Counted from the stretch's first letter, positions 45,131-57,111 are shown. The stretch: DNA of 64,000 nt from Penelope pileata (GCA_013396635.1 WBMW01005652.1:24638-88637); one strand, 5' to 3'. The notes: generated by a model not told the origin, from the sequence alone. Made by a program: numbers and translations.

Positions 45131-45697
45131 TGCACCCAGCTGGGCTTGGTCACCTCCAAACCCAGCCCGGAGGGCTCTGTGCCCTCCCTTGGGCTTGCAG
45201 AGCTTACCCTCGTGCTGCGTTGTTTGGAGGTGTTGTGACAGTCTGTATTATTTCAAACACTTTGAACAGAAAAAACCAACAGAAAATGTAATGCTGTGCT
45301 GAGAGGAGAGCCAGGTCCAGCTGCCAGCTGACATGGATGTGGCCATCCTTCTTTAGAGAGGATGAGACTCGAGCAGCACGGATGCCAGCCAACCTGTCCC
45401 TTAGCCCCTAACCCTCTTGTAATTAGCTCTGCAGCCAGACCTTGAATTCATGGCAAGGTCTGTCCATGGAAACACAATCCACTCCAAATTCTACATTAAA
45501 AGATAAAGGATTCCTTTTACTAATGGAAAGAAAGAAGCAAAGTTGCTTCTCCTCTCTGTCCATTCCAGTGTCTACTCGGTCATCTTTGGCCAACAGCTGG
45601 AGCCAGCTCCATCATCTCGGGGTCCTGGGGCCAAACTCATCAGCAGCTGAATCCAACCTCGTTTGCAGCAAAGTTCCTCTTTGCAGATTATCATGAC

Positions 45698-45772
45698 CAC
45701 AGAATCATAGAACACCCCAAGCTGGAAGGGACCCATTGGGATCATTGAGTCCAACACAGCACCACCCAAATG
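45698..45772 (-). mobile_element. CR1 LINE 3' end, short
   Basis: CACAGAATCATAGAACACCC, AAGCTGGAAGGGACCCATTG, GGATCATTGAGTCCAACAC and AGCACCACCCAAA are an antisense CR1 terminus of the subfamily that has GGGACCCAyyrGGATCAT. Confidence 0.9.
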
Positions 45773-45894
45773 GTGGAGGTGGCTTTGAGTTCAGAGACAC
45801 AAGGATGGGAGGAGGCAACTTCAAAAGGAATATGGGACAAAACTGTAAGCTGAGCTGTGCTGACACCCAAACTCATCTTTGAGAGAAAGAATAT
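45773..45894. other. Gap between two same-strand CR1 ends
   Basis: About 120 bases of unrecognised sequence separate two CR1 3' ends of different subfamilies. Confidence 0.4.
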
Positions 45895-45980
45895 CACAGA
45901 ATCATAAAATCATTAAGGTTGGGAAAGACCTCAGAGATCACCAAGTCCAACCCAACCCATGCCCACCACGCCTACTAGAT
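45895..45980 (-). mobile_element. CR1 LINE 3' end, short
   Basis: ATCACAGAATCATAAAATC, TTAAGGTTGGGAAAGACCTC, AGAGATCACCAAGTCCAACC and CAACCCATGCCCACCACGCC form the antisense CR1 terminus. The subfamily matches the plus-strand copy at 13.9-14.1 kb. Confidence 0.92.
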
Positions 45981-48542
45981 GTGGATTTGGTGACGTCTTA
46001 GAGCTTGTCTCTTAGATGTCAAGAGCCCATTACAGCTGGGAAAAGTAAAAATGGCACAGGGACATTCAGGACCCTTTACAGGCAGTCCCGCCTACCAATC
46101 TGATGGGATTGGGTATTTCCTATCCCAGCTGTTTTTCAACTGGAAACTCACTGTTTGGTTAAGCCAAAGGTTTGTACAAAATTCCAGCTTTATTTAGCAA
46201 GTTTGTATCTCAGTGGGAAAAAAGTCACGATGCTAAAATGACATTTTAACTAAAACTTCTGCAAAATGGAGGAAATCTTGATTTGGGGCAGATTTCTTTT
46301 GTATGTAATTTGACAGTCTGAAACCAGGCACAGATTTTTTTGGTAAAAAAGATCATGAAAGATCTAAAAGTTAAAATTGTACTTCACATGTATTATAGGG
46401 CTCATTCTATTCATCAAGTTAAAGAAAATTTTGCATTTAAACCCCTTGGTGCCCAGGAAAACATCACAATGTGAAGCACCACAGAGCTAAGCAGGGCCTT
46501 TCCTTCCCCACCCCACTTGTACTGCTGCCTTCAGGGACACCTCTCCAGCCCATTAAGTCCGCGGTCCAAAAACCATCATCTGAAAATTCTGGCCTAAATC
46601 TGAAATTTCATTTTTCATCTGAAAACCCTCCTCCCTTTGGGTCCTGGCTGTTGATATATCCACACGAAGGCCCACCAAGGCCCTCTGATTCTGTTGCAGG
46701 ATATACACTCAACCACCTACATTCTTGGAGAGCTCCTGAAAACTTTGGCTCCCGAGAAAGCCTGGGTGGGATTCTCAGATCAAGGTCCCAGGTGAATTTT
46801 TCTGTGAGGTTTCAGAGGATCGTTGAAAAGCCACAGCTCTTTCTGGTGCCATGTGCACCCTTCTCGGAGCCTGGATGCTCACCTATGAGTGTTCCCTACA
46901 TGCTCAGAAAGCCTGAAGTCTTTATGTTCTGCTTCAGTTCTCTGCCATTTAACTGAGCCAGCATAGAGGCTCAAAAAGTGCCGGAGTCACTGCAAGGGAA
47001 TGAGCAGAACTGTGTGGCCATGAGTCCCTCAACCCTGGGAGTTGCTGGGTCAGCTCAGCCCTCCCACAACACCTCCCCCTCACAACACGTCCAAGCACAC
47101 CTACACGGGCTTTCACACGTGTCCCAACCACAGAAAGACCCCAGTTTCCTTATAGCCACCGAACCTGTCGTTACAGCACAAACCAGAGCAGCCACCACCA
47201 GAATAACCCAGCCGTTGGCCTGTGAGATATCCCGGGCAGGGCTTTCACCACCATAGCTCCCGTTAACCTAGCTCACTTTGCATGAAGTATTTCAGTGCTC
47301 ACTGCTGAAAGGATGGGGACGCAGCAGAGGAGAGTTACGTTACCCTAACGAACAGGAGACCAAGGCTCGAGCTGGGATCTGGGTGCCTTATATGATGCAC
47401 AAGGAGAGCGGGCATTGGTTCTGCTGCAAATAAAGCTATTCTGCTCCTGTGGCATTAAAAATCATCAGCGGGGAGGAGGGAGACTACGAGAGCAGAGCTG
47501 GAGGTTGCACGTGAACTTGGCCAGGACCCAAGGAATTTCACCAGCCTATTAAGGAAGCATTTATACCAACCACAAGTTGCTTAATGTTTACTATGTTAAA
47601 TAATCCACATTCCATGGAACTCTTTGCTCTTATGCATCTGGGGGAACAAGTGATACCTATAAGCAGCGCTCTGCAAGCTTTAGTAGCTTTGTCCCTGTCT
47701 GCTTGCTGTGTTCTGGTGGCTTTTGTGCAGAGCATTGCTCCTTGCAGAGTATGCCATGCCCAACCTGTCAAGGTGGGAATTAAGCCTCTCCGCCTGAGAA
47801 GTGATGCTATCAGCTCCCTTCTCAGAGAAACCCCATTGTGAGTGAACAGAGCTGGAGCAAGCAGGGATACAGGCAACGAGAGGATAATGACTCCTTTCTG
47901 AAGCCACACAAAAGGCAGCCAGGACTTCAGCAAGAAACCTGAGGAGTTGAGAGGTAGCACCGAGGTCTCAGTGGAGATGGGGTATTTATTCTTCTTCCGC
48001 TCCCCGGCCCTGGAGGGATTACAGAGTGGCCAGAGCAAGAGCTGAGTGAGTAACCGCCTGCCTGATAAAGGTGTAATTGATGGTGGAAGGTGAGCGTGGG
48101 GAGGGTTTTCACATTAGATTTGGGCCAAGGCCAATGGACTTAATCATCTTGGCTCCCCAGCTGGCTCACGGTAGCTCCAAGTCGAGCCCTTGTTCGCTCG
48201 GCTGCGTTGGGGTTGGGAAAACACGATGAGGTCAGCAGAAAGCCTTGTGAATGGAGGGCTTCTGTCGTTGTCAATAGATGTCATTTCTTTCCTGCTGAAT
48301 GCTGAAAAGAGGAGGGGGGGATTCAGACTGGTGAATCTCAGCCATGGGGGCTCAGCTGGAAGGAGAGCAAGGCTCTTGCTGCTGGCCATGGGATGGGATT
48401 CCACCCACAAAGCCCTCTGTGCCCTGCAGAGCATCCTGCAACCGTCCCCCTTGGGATAAACAAGGCTTGGGGACACGATGAAGCTGGCTTCAACAGCTCC
48501 GATGGCCTCTGTCCTCTGCACTCCTCCACAGCACCCCACACC
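45981..48542. other. Noncoding stretch, repeat-poor
   Basis: AT-rich DNA lies at 46140-46440. A block at 47420-47660 is listed separately, and another at 48050-48150 has TGATAAAGGTGTAATTGATG. The frame at 46471-46956 is not recognised. Confidence 0.42.
47420..47660. other. Candidate conserved noncoding block
   Basis: ACCAACCACAAGTTGCTTAA (RUNX-like), AATGTTTACTATGTTAAATA (forkhead-like TGTTTAC) and CCACATTCCATGGAAC (TEAD-like ACATTCCA) occur within 60 bases, preceded by GGCATTAAAAATCATCAGCG. It is non-repetitive. Confidence 0.32.
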
Positions 48543-48674
48543 CCCGGAGGTGCTCAAGGCCACGTTGGATGGGGTCTGGTCTCATGGTTGGCAGCTCTGC
48601 CCACAGCAGGCGGTTGGAACTGGATGAGCTTTGAGGTCCCTTCCAAGCCAACCATTCCATGATTCCATGATTCA
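48543..48674 (+). mobile_element. CR1 LINE 3' end
   Basis: CCGGAGGTGCTCAAGGCCAC, GTTGGATGGGGTCTGGTCTC, GCGGTTGGAACTGGATGAGC, TTTGAGGTCCCTTCCAAGCC and ACCATTCCATGATTCCATGA follow the sense CR1 terminus. The tail repeats are ATTCCATG instead of ATTCTATG. Confidence 0.93.
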
Positions 48675-51514
48675 GTCCCTTGCCTGGGGCCACTTGTTGG
48701 AGCTGCACAGCAACCGTGGATTTGTCCCACTGCTGTCCCATATTGAGCTCTGGGGGCCACAAAGCCATGCCATGGCTGCAGCAAGGGCTTGTGTGTTCGC
48801 AGAGATGGCAAACAAGGTCCTTCAACCCTTGGGCTCTGGAGATGACAAGGCTTTTCCTCTGTTTTTGTGGCAGAGCACATGACAGCCCTTGTGTTGTGGG
48901 ATCCAAGATAAAATTTACAGCCGTGGTATAAGTGGTTTCAGATTAGTACCCGGTAACTCCACCAAGAAATCTCCACCAGGCAAACAAATGCTGTTTACTG
49001 CAGAAACAGCTGCTGAGCGTGGTGGAGGAGGTGGAGGGAAAGCTCCCCAAAGAAGATGAAGAAAGTTCTACATGGAGAGAGGAAAAAAAGAAAAGCTTGG
49101 GGACCAGACAGGTTGTTGAGGAAAGGACTGCAATCCTGTGTCTTGCATGGTTTGCATGGCTGGATGCCACCCACGAGCCTGTTCTCTGTTCTTGGTTGCG
49201 GGTTTGCACTGAGATGGGGATGGAGGAGCCAAGGGCAGAACTGAGGATGGTTCAGGGTTAATGCTGGAGGAACGAGTGAGCAGCAGTGGTGCGGGGGGGC
49301 TGGGGAACCATCTGTGCTGTCATCAGAAATGTACACACCAGACCCAAGGACAGGGGCTGAAATTACAGCAGGTGGAACTTCTGATGGCTCCTCTTTGTGG
49401 AAGAAAAGGCTGGGCACAGAAACAGAAAATGCTGGAAGAAGTAGAAAATATTGAAATAGAAAATACTGAAGTGCCAGAAAATGGAACCGTGGCAGTAAGG
49501 TTGCAGGGGCTGGGAGCTGTGCAGCCCTGGAGTTTGCACGAGAAGAGGGAGCGACTCCTGCTCTCAAATGATGTGGCAAAGAGGAGAGGAGAAAGAGGAG
49601 GAATCAGTAGAGGGAAAAGGAGGACATAGCGAAAGAAAGCATTTTCCATGCCGCAGGTCATGTTTTGACCTTAGAAAATAACTGTGGGAAGGATCTCAGA
49701 CCAGATTCCAACTCAGAAGAAAGTCTAAACTGTCATACAAAGGTGTGTGTCTGCTTAATGACTTCCTGAGATGGAGACACCATGGCCTTCCTAGCAAAGC
49801 TAGTCCAGTGCTTATCTTTCACACTGAGATGTTTTCTTCCTTGTCTTCCCTGAAACTCACAGGAATTTAAGTGCAATGTTCCCTCTTATGCACTCCCTAG
49901 TTCAGGCCTTTGAGGATTGCTCAGCGCTGCCCGGAGAAGTCACCCACCCACATCTGCTTCCAGCCCACAGCTCCTGCTCCGTGCTACTCAAAGTCTGTAA
50001 AAGAAATCACTCCTCACCTGGTGCTCTTGCAGCACGAGGCCACCAAGACCTCTTAGAAATAACTTCATTTCTAAATAGCCATCTGTTCTGTTTTCCCAGA
50101 GGCTTGAACACTTATAAAAAATTAATTGCGCTTACAGAAAGTTTTCTGTGCAAGAGCACATTCATCGACGGACCCTTGCATCGTGCCAGCAGCAAACCTG
50201 GGCTACCCAGCATCCTGGGGAACCTCGGCTCAGGGGGTGAACAGCCATCCACCCGCCAGGGCTGCTCCAGAAAGGAAATGTTCAGCCCACCCCCAGCAGC
50301 TGGAAGGGTGCACCATGAAGAGGGGAGCCTGGCACGGCTGGAAGGGAAGCAGAGCCTCAGCCTTGCAGCAGCACTGCCTTGACTGGAGACCCAGCCTGCT
50401 GCAGCCCTTCCCTGTAATGTCCTGACTTGTGTCAAGGCTGCTTGTGCAATGTCTCCAGAGACGGGCTCCATGTGACAAAGCTCTGCTGTTGTCTTAAATA
50501 CCTCTACAGGTGGCAGGAGTGTGATGAAGTTGTTTGGAATACTCGGGTGTATGGGGTAAGTCTAATGGCATTGCTGGGAGCGGAGTCAGGGCATACCCGC
50601 AAATCCAGAAAAAGAGCAGAGGACAGAATCGTTGGAGCTCTTATTTACCGACACATGTCCGTGCTCAAAAATAAATAACGATGAAGAAGCGCAATGCAGG
50701 AAACATATGATGAAGCAGCAGAAAGCCAGAACAACAATCTGTGTCAAGAGTTTCCAGACGATGTCGGCACGTCTGCGAAACCGCGGGCAGCGCACGCAAG
50801 GCCGGCCCCATTTTCCCTTCCTGTCCGTTTGGAGCAGCTCCTGTTGGGCTGGGCGCTCCCCAGGCTCCCACAACACCATCATCCACGATGCTTCACGTTG
50901 CACCTCACACCATTGGAATGAAAGGATGAAGCAAGGGGCCGGTGCCTTGTCACCAGGGCTCGTTAGCACTCGCCCTCCAGAACGCATTTTGCACATGTGG
51001 CGAGGAAAATCTGCATTGGTTTTTTTTTTCTTTTTAACAAAAGCAACAACAAAGGCTCTGTTTATCATTAATTAAGCAGCTATGAGAACTATTTCCTTAG
51101 CACAGATTATGGCGTCCCAGTCAGCCATCGGGTTACAATTGTCAGCTGAAATTAACATTAATTGCCTACATATTCCTGCCTAATGAGTTATCGGCTTCGT
51201 TCTGTGCTGTGGCGATTATTTTGAGCCCTGAGCTCGTGTTGGGTTTGAGATACCCACCCCTGCTCTCTTTCTGGCAGTACAGAGACATTGACTCAAGTCC
51301 AGGTGGGCACAAACTGGGGTAAGTTTTTTGCTCACAAGAAAGTGTTTTGGTTGAGATTTGTTGAAAACTCTTCTTTCTCCCTGACTACCCAAAGGCAGCA
51401 ATGACTCCTTTGCAAAACAGCTAGCAGGATTCCAACATTTCTATGCACAAAGAAGGGAGAAAAGATGATAATAGGCATTAGGTCCTGCCCTCCAGCACTG
51501 CCTGGGAACCTGCG
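48675..51514. other. Noncoding stretch, with one conserved-looking block
   Basis: Overlapping frames on both strands at 48995-49629 (the minus one has 194 codons) lie in purine-rich sequence. They contain a small AATAGAAAATA.TGA duplication at 49440-49470 and have no domain. The block at 51060-51240 is listed separately. Confidence 0.42.
51060..51240. other. Candidate conserved noncoding block, homeodomain-core cluster
   Basis: This is the strongest-looking noncoding block in the window. It has CATTAATTAAG (51066-51076), CAATTGTCAG (51136-51145), CATTAATTG (51157-51165) and CCTAATGAG (51179-51187) within 130 bases, with CACAGATTATGGCGTCCCAG and TGTGGCGATTATTTTGAG around them. There are no repeats, and AT-rich words alternate with intact CpG. 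Such clusters are typical of developmental enhancers. No alignment was possible. Confidence 0.4.
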
Positions 51515-51628
51515 CTAGGGACACCTGGGGACACGGTTTAGTGGGCAGGGGGGTGATGAGTCAGTGGTTGGACTTGGTGACCTTAGAGGTCTTTTCCAAT
51601 GTTAAAGGTTCCATTCTATTCTAAAGAC
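51515..51628 (+). mobile_element. CR1 LINE 3' end
   Basis: TGGGGACACGGTTTAGTGGG, GTGGTTGGACTTGGTGACC, TTAGAGGTCTTTTCCAATG and a degraded tail (GTTCCATTCTATTCT) follow the sense CR1 terminus. Confidence 0.9.
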
Positions 51629-51804
51629 AGATTCTAAAACGGGTGCAAGGACGAGGCCATCAGTCTCCCCAGGACCCCCAGTCCAGCACCAACGGGCCCT
51701 CAGCTCCTCTGAGGCAAGGCCAAATGGTGGCAAAGGTCTGAGTGAGGTCTGCAGGATCCAGTGTTTGGCAGCCTGAATCCACTATGGCCATCACAGTGAC
51801 CATA
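51629..51804. other. Short unrecognised stretch between CR1 ends
   Basis: No repeat or coding match is seen. Confidence 0.4.
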
Positions 51805-51870
51805 ATGGGGGCTGGAACTTGATGACCCTTGAGGTCCCTTCCAACCCAAGCCATTCTGTGTTTCTATGAT
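51805..51870 (+). mobile_element. CR1 LINE 3' end, short
   Basis: GGGGGCTGGAACTTGATGACC, TTGAGGTCCCTTCCAACCC and AGCCATTCTGTGTTTCTATGA are the last 65 bases of a sense CR1 of the subfamily with GGTCCCTTCCAACCC. Confidence 0.9.
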
Positions 51871-52619
51871 CACGATCCTGCAGTTCAGAAATAAGAACGT
51901 CTTGCTTTCCTCACTGGGCTTAAACCTTTCCTTTCCTCTTTGTTGAGGCAGAACCACGAAATGGAGAGAGGCAAACCACGGATGCATCTGCATTGTGCTT
52001 GTTAAGTTAATGCTACTAAATAAAAAGAGCAGCAGCCCATTCCCCATCTTCGAAGGCAAAAAACACAGTGCAGGTTGTGTACTCGCTCCCTGCTTCCAGA
52101 GGCTCCTTGCCCCTCTCTCTCCCTCGGGAGAGTTACAGAAAGGCACTTTGAGCTGGAACTCTTCTGGGATTAAAGAGAAGGAAAACTCAGCTCACCAGAG
52201 TTTGCTTTTCGGCTCAGGCTGACAAGCGGCGTGGCAGAAATACGGCGCAGCCTCTCCGTGTTCGTATAACACGGCTTCGATTGCCTCAAGGAGAGAGCAC
52301 AAGCAGCCCACGGTGCAGAAGGGCGACATAAATCAGGCCCATAAATCAGGCTTCCGTGCCAGCAGAGAGAGGGAAGATTGCAGCAGGTGCACAGATTAGA
52401 TGCCGTATTTTACTGCTCTCATCATCACACCCTGCTCTGACTTAGCAAACAGTTTGTGGAGGGAAGAGCACCGCTCTGCTCTGCCCACAGCTCGCAGCGA
52501 GTTCCCTGCAGCAGCACAGGGCCCTGTGGGCCTCCACGTTTGGAACCGGGTTTTCATTGCAAGGAAAGAAACGATTCTTTTAACAACGAAAAAGGGTGGC
52601 AGGCTGAGTGGAACATGAG
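51871..52619. other. Noncoding stretch with a duplicated HOX/CDX-like motif
   Basis: The part at 52200-52360 is non-repetitive, CpG-bearing sequence that contains the 13-bp duplication listed next. The rest is unrecognised. Confidence 0.4.
52327..52352. repeat. 13-bp direct duplication CATAAATCAGGC
   Basis: CATAAATCAGGCC (52327-52339) is followed directly by CATAAATCAGGCT (52340-52352). CATAAATCA contains an ATAAATCA core, as bound by CDX or HOX/PBX-type factors. Twelve of 13 bases are identical. Confidence 0.8.
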
Positions 52620-52797
52620 TAGAAACTTTAATCTGGGGGTGGCAGAGCCCTGCAACAGCACCCAGAGAGGTGGGGGGTCCCTGCCATGGAGGTACCCAAA
52701 CCGCCTGTGCATTCCTGTGCCCCAGCTCTGGGGAAATGCTGGGGGGAGGGGAGCTCCAGAGGTCCCTTCCAGCCCCCACGGCTCCGTGACTCTGCGG
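52620..52797 (+). mobile_element. CR1 LINE 3' end
   Basis: GGGGGTGGCAGAGCCCTGC, CAGCACCCAGAGAGGTGGGG, GAGCTCCAGAGGTCCCTTCC and AGCCCCCACGGCTCCGTGAC follow the sense CR1 terminus, with a GC-shifted tail (CTCCGTGACTCTG in place of ATTCTGTGATTCTG). Confidence 0.82.
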
Positions 52798-55700
52798 AAG
52801 GCCGACAGGGACGTGGGGTCACCTGGTTTGGTCCCCTGCACAGCACAGTGTGAAGCCACCCCATTTCCCTTGGCCTGAGGCCTAGCAGTGCGCTGCTGAT
52901 CCAAAGCGGTCACCCACCCCAGCTTGCTTTCCTCCAGAACCGGGGAATTCAGCATTCCCCTTGGAGTTTGGTCCAAACATCTTTACTCTATCTGCAAAAA
53001 GACGTGATGCGTTTCCTGTTCGCACGTTTTGGCTCCTGGAGCTCCTGGCCAGGATCATCTCTTCCGGCTGGGACCGTCTGTCACAATCCCAGCTCTGTAC
53101 AGCCACCATACCCACAGCATCGTGCCACCAAACTCCTTTCTTCTGAGCTTAAAAGAGGTGAAACCCCTCTTCACTTAAAGCTATATTCCCCAGTTTTCCA
53201 ACCAAAACTCTACACTGGTGTTTGTTGGTTCTCTTGTCCTGAATCCCAGCATCCATCTCCCCAGCTCCGAGCTCTCCTCTCTGCTCTGAGTCTTTGCTCC
53301 ATGGTCGGTGCTTGTAAGGATCCCATCAAGCTCTGCAGAGATTCTGTTGCAACAGGAGCTCACGTTGAGCTGCCAGGCCTCTCTGACCCTTAAATCCTTC
53401 TGCTGGTTTCTCAGTCTGTCACTCTCTGGTTGCAGCCTTCCTAATTCCTGGGTGTATGTGTGGCTTTGCTTAAGCATAGGAAGAAAATATATTTTCTTAA
53501 TTCAGAGAGCTCTGCGTGATTGGCCAGTGCCATTACTTGACACTACGAAACTTCAGCTGGAACTGTTTTAGAGTTACAGGTGTATTTCTAGATCAACATC
53601 AAAAATGCGGAGCATTATCAGGACTACATCTCTGCAAACACTCATTCAAAGCTCCTTCAGTTCACAGTGATTCCCGAGTGATGCCTTTACCCTGAGACCT
53701 GTCAGTCATTCTGTTCTTGATTCCATCAGTACGTCATCATTGATTTAATGATTTTAATAAGAACAGAAGAGCAATGCTAACTGAACACCTCCTGCCACCC
53801 AGGTACATTATGTCTGTGTCACTATCAGCCAAACTGCTTTGTCCATCACGAAACGAAGCAGGGTTTGTTTGCCAAAGGGTTCTCTCCAAAAAGAAAAAGA
53901 AAGAAAGCAAAAAAGAAAACCAAAGCGACAACAATAAACCTACTGATGGGGAACTTTTACTTCTGTCCTGACTGAATTGCATTACTGCTTCTCTTCTATT
54001 TCCCCGTGAGCTGTATTAGTTTAATGATGTTACATGTACCTGGCTATTTCTGTCCCAAAAGGCCCAGAAGCCACATCCCTCTGTCCAGACTGCCTGGTTC
54101 TGTGACAGCATCGGGCACATCCTGCATTCTGATGTGAGCTCCGTGCTTGGTCCCACGTCCTGGGGATGCATCAATGCAGGCAAGCCTTAGGCTTTGCCTG
54201 GGGTTGAATGCAGAGAGCACAGCTGCTTCCTAACTGCCTCCGTGCAGGGATGCAGCCAAACGCTGCCTGCAGCAGCTGCAGCCTCAGGTAGGCAGGGCAC
54301 AACCACTGGAGGCACAGCTTCATCGAGTCTCTGGGGCCTGAGGGATATTTCACCTTCATTAAGACTGGAGCTGTTTAATTTTGCTTTGGGATTCACTGAT
54401 AACTGTTTTCTCCAATTCCTTCATTTCAAAATGATTCTGATAAGCGTGAGACATAGGGAAAATTAACAAAATTTACAAGGTGGTAGCTAAAGGATAAAGC
54501 AAATTCAGGACACTGAATACTGAAGCAGCAGTGCTGTTTCATGTGCCCCCTGTTCCTTATTGCAATAAAGGCATCATTCCCTCATCCCTCCAGCTGTCAA
54601 AAAGCCTTTGAATGCATTTCCCCATCCCAGTGTTCATGGACTTCCCTGAGATGAGGCTCTGAGAAGGGTTTGTTGCACGATCCAGTTGGGAGCAGCTCAG
54701 TGGAGGCCTCTGAGCATCACCCTGCAGCTCCCTCCAGGGACAGAGAGATTTATCTTGTGTAGATGGAGAAATGGAACAGCATTAGCTGTGAAGGCAATGC
54801 TAAAGCCAGGGTACCCTAATGGAGGATATTGCCACGAGCTGGGTTAGAAATCTGACAGACATCCTGAAAAATCCCTTTGTTATGTGCTATTCAGGCACCT
54901 TTCTAAAAGGCAACTTCAAAATAGCTATTTCGTCTGAAGTGACCTTTTCCAAGAAGTTGTGTGCTCTCAGGGTCAAGCTCTGATGTCTCAGAGATCAAGA
55001 TCAAGAATTAGAGCATGGGGAAAGAAATATTCTTCGGCTCAAGAGCACATCTCATGTCCTAGGGAGGGGTTATGGGACACCAAAAAGACTCTTGGCTGTA
55101 GGTGAAGCAGAGGGTGATGGCTGTACAGAAACACAGCTCCTCTCTGGGGGCTGCAGCACGAAAATGTTCGGGCATTCCCATGACACACAAGGCAAGAACC
55201 CTGCTAACGGATCGAGTCACCCCTCCGACTCTGCGGGGAGGATTTATGTGTCATGGAAACTGGGAGCAGGTCTGCAGTTAGACTTAGTTCACCTGGGTTT
55301 GTTTCAAGTAGGAAGATAATTCCCTGGATAACAGCACATCTCTGAGGGTGCTGCGTTCTGGCTGGCACTGAGGACTGCCTGCAAGGCCTTGGCCAAGCAA
55401 TGTGGACTGGACTACCCAAATACATTTGGGATCTGAAACTAGAGTTTTTCCATCTTTGAAAATGTGGATCTCTGTGCCTCAGTTTCCTCTCAACTGGGCA
55501 TGAAGAGCCTTTTGCAATTCTTTTTAAAACCAAACCCTTCGAAACTTGAAAGAAACTCTGGAGTCATGAACTCTGGTCGCTGTCTTGACTTCACGAAGCC
55601 CCATGCACCCCTCCATAAATGGACAGGACAGGTGTCCTTCTGCGGCCCTGCTGCTTCCTGATGAGAGGCTGCCTCAGACTCTCATTGCTGTGTTTTTTTA

Positions 55701-55983
55701 GCAACTTGCTTCTAGCTGCCAGATGGATTTTTTCATGGCCAGTCTACCCCAAATGTCGTTTTATCTTCGAATTTAATGGCTGTTCTCTTCCTGAGATTGC
55801 TCTCAGCAGTCATGGACAGAGCATCAGCTATCCTGCTTCCTAGGCCTCGCTTGAAAATTTAAACAAAATGACCTTCCTCTCTTCCTTTGCTCCTGGATTT
55901 CCAGATTGCCATTTCCCAGCTTACATTTAGCCTCTCTGCTTACCTGCTCGGAGCTGGTTTTGAACTCTGGGGACCAAGACATC
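52798..55983. other. Noncoding stretch, nothing firm
   Basis: An A/G-rich tract lies at 53888-53935. No transposable element or gene is recognised. Frames of 100-177 codons are overlapped by others and domainless. Confidence 0.42.
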
Positions 55984-56094
55984 ACCTATACCCTAGAGAT
56001 GCCACCAGTGCCCAACACCACCTATACCCTAGAGATGCCACCAGTGCCCAACACCACCTATAGCCTAGAGATGCCACCAGTGCCCTTTTCAGTG
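55984..56094. repeat. 36-bp minisatellite, three copies
   Basis: Units begin at 55984, 56020 and 56056 with ACCTATA, share CCTAGAGATGCCACCAGTGC, and differ only by a C-to-G change in the third unit and the last unit's end. Because 36 is a multiple of three, each unit encodes the same 12 residues (TYTLEMPPVPNT, then TYSLEMPPVPF). Both strands stay open across the array (minus frame repeat WALVASLGYRWC). There is no other sign of a gene. Confidence 0.95.
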
Positions 56095-57111
56095 GCACTA
56101 AATCCCTCTCTCTAGCAGAAACGCTCCTCCCAATGAAAAATCTTCCTCTTTTCTTAGGTGCTTGGAAATCTTCACAGTGGTCGAGCAGTTGAGTGCAGCA
56201 ACAGGCACGCACAAACGGGATGAGCCATTTCCCCACCGAAACAAGAGGTAACCCACCTACTGCCGTCACTGAGCTAAGGAAATCCAGAAACCTCTTCCTG
56301 CATCTGCTCAAGAACTTGGAGCTGGAGGCCTGCTCCCATCCTCGTAAGGATTAGGACGAGCCAAAGCCAATGTTTGTCTTGCGGATCCCCAAACTCTTGC
56401 CTTTTCCAGGAAAGTGTGGGAAAGAAGAAGAAGAATCTCTTTAAACTTAGCATTGTAGGAGCTGCAGCAATTTTTTTTTCCACTTTTTTTTTCCCCTTAG
56501 GTGAATTTCAATAAGGTGACCGCCAGTCTTGCACAAGCTGCAGCTGCTGTAAATCCACGCTCAAAATGTCAGAGCCGTAAACTATTTTGATGAAATGCCA
56601 TCAAAGAAATCATATTTATCGGGATGATTTGTTGATACTGAATATCCAAACAGTTCGGAGTGCAGTAAAGTTCAGGGGGATGCAGGGATTTATGGTTCTC
56701 TGTTGCTGGGGTTGTTAATAACATTTCAGGAGACTAAACAAGAATGTTCCAGGGACGTGGATGGCTCAGGCAGGGGACAGACAAAGAATTTCTTAGTTCT
56801 GAAAAGAGCAAAAAGGTCATTGGTGTGTTTATGGAAACAGATTATAGTCCCATTACATTAAAAAGCTCCCTGGACCTGAGGAGTTACTCGTCATGGCCTT
56901 TGTTTCCAGCCTGTTTTGTTGTTGGATGTTTTTTTTTTTCCTAAGAAATCTGGAACCCTGAGGTAGGCCACGGTATTGGGAAACGCAATGGAGCATTCTC
57001 ATTGTGCCGGTACAGATGGGGGGCTGGGACAAACGTCCACTTTCTTCCCCTTCCATTTTATAGACTGACACTTTGTGCCCTTACCATCAGGGAATAGGTT
57101 CTACATGCCTC
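56095..57111. other. Noncoding stretch with a conserved-looking block
   Basis: The block is at 56480-56680. The rest is unrecognised. Short T runs lie at 56469-56491 and 56930-56939. Confidence 0.42.
56480..56680. other. Candidate conserved noncoding block
   Basis: GTGAATTTCAATAAGGTGAC, CGTAAACTATTTTGATGAAA, AGAAATCATATTTATCGGG and TTGTTGATACTGAATATCC are non-repetitive AT-rich words with retained CpG. Inference from texture only. Confidence 0.28.

Larger units (their letters stand above)
44270..45697. other. Noncoding stretch with a conserved-looking block and CpG patch
   Basis: It holds an AT-rich block at 44790-44940 and a CpG-rich patch at 44955-45130, listed separately. The frames at 44847-45302 come from the CpG-rich composition. 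Confidence 0.42.

Noticed and set aside
48995..49579. 194-codon minus frame overlapping plus frames of 80 and 122 codons
   Set aside because: It lies in purine-rich, low-complexity DNA where both strands stay open. The residues (Leu, Ser, Pro, Phe-rich) reflect composition and match no family.
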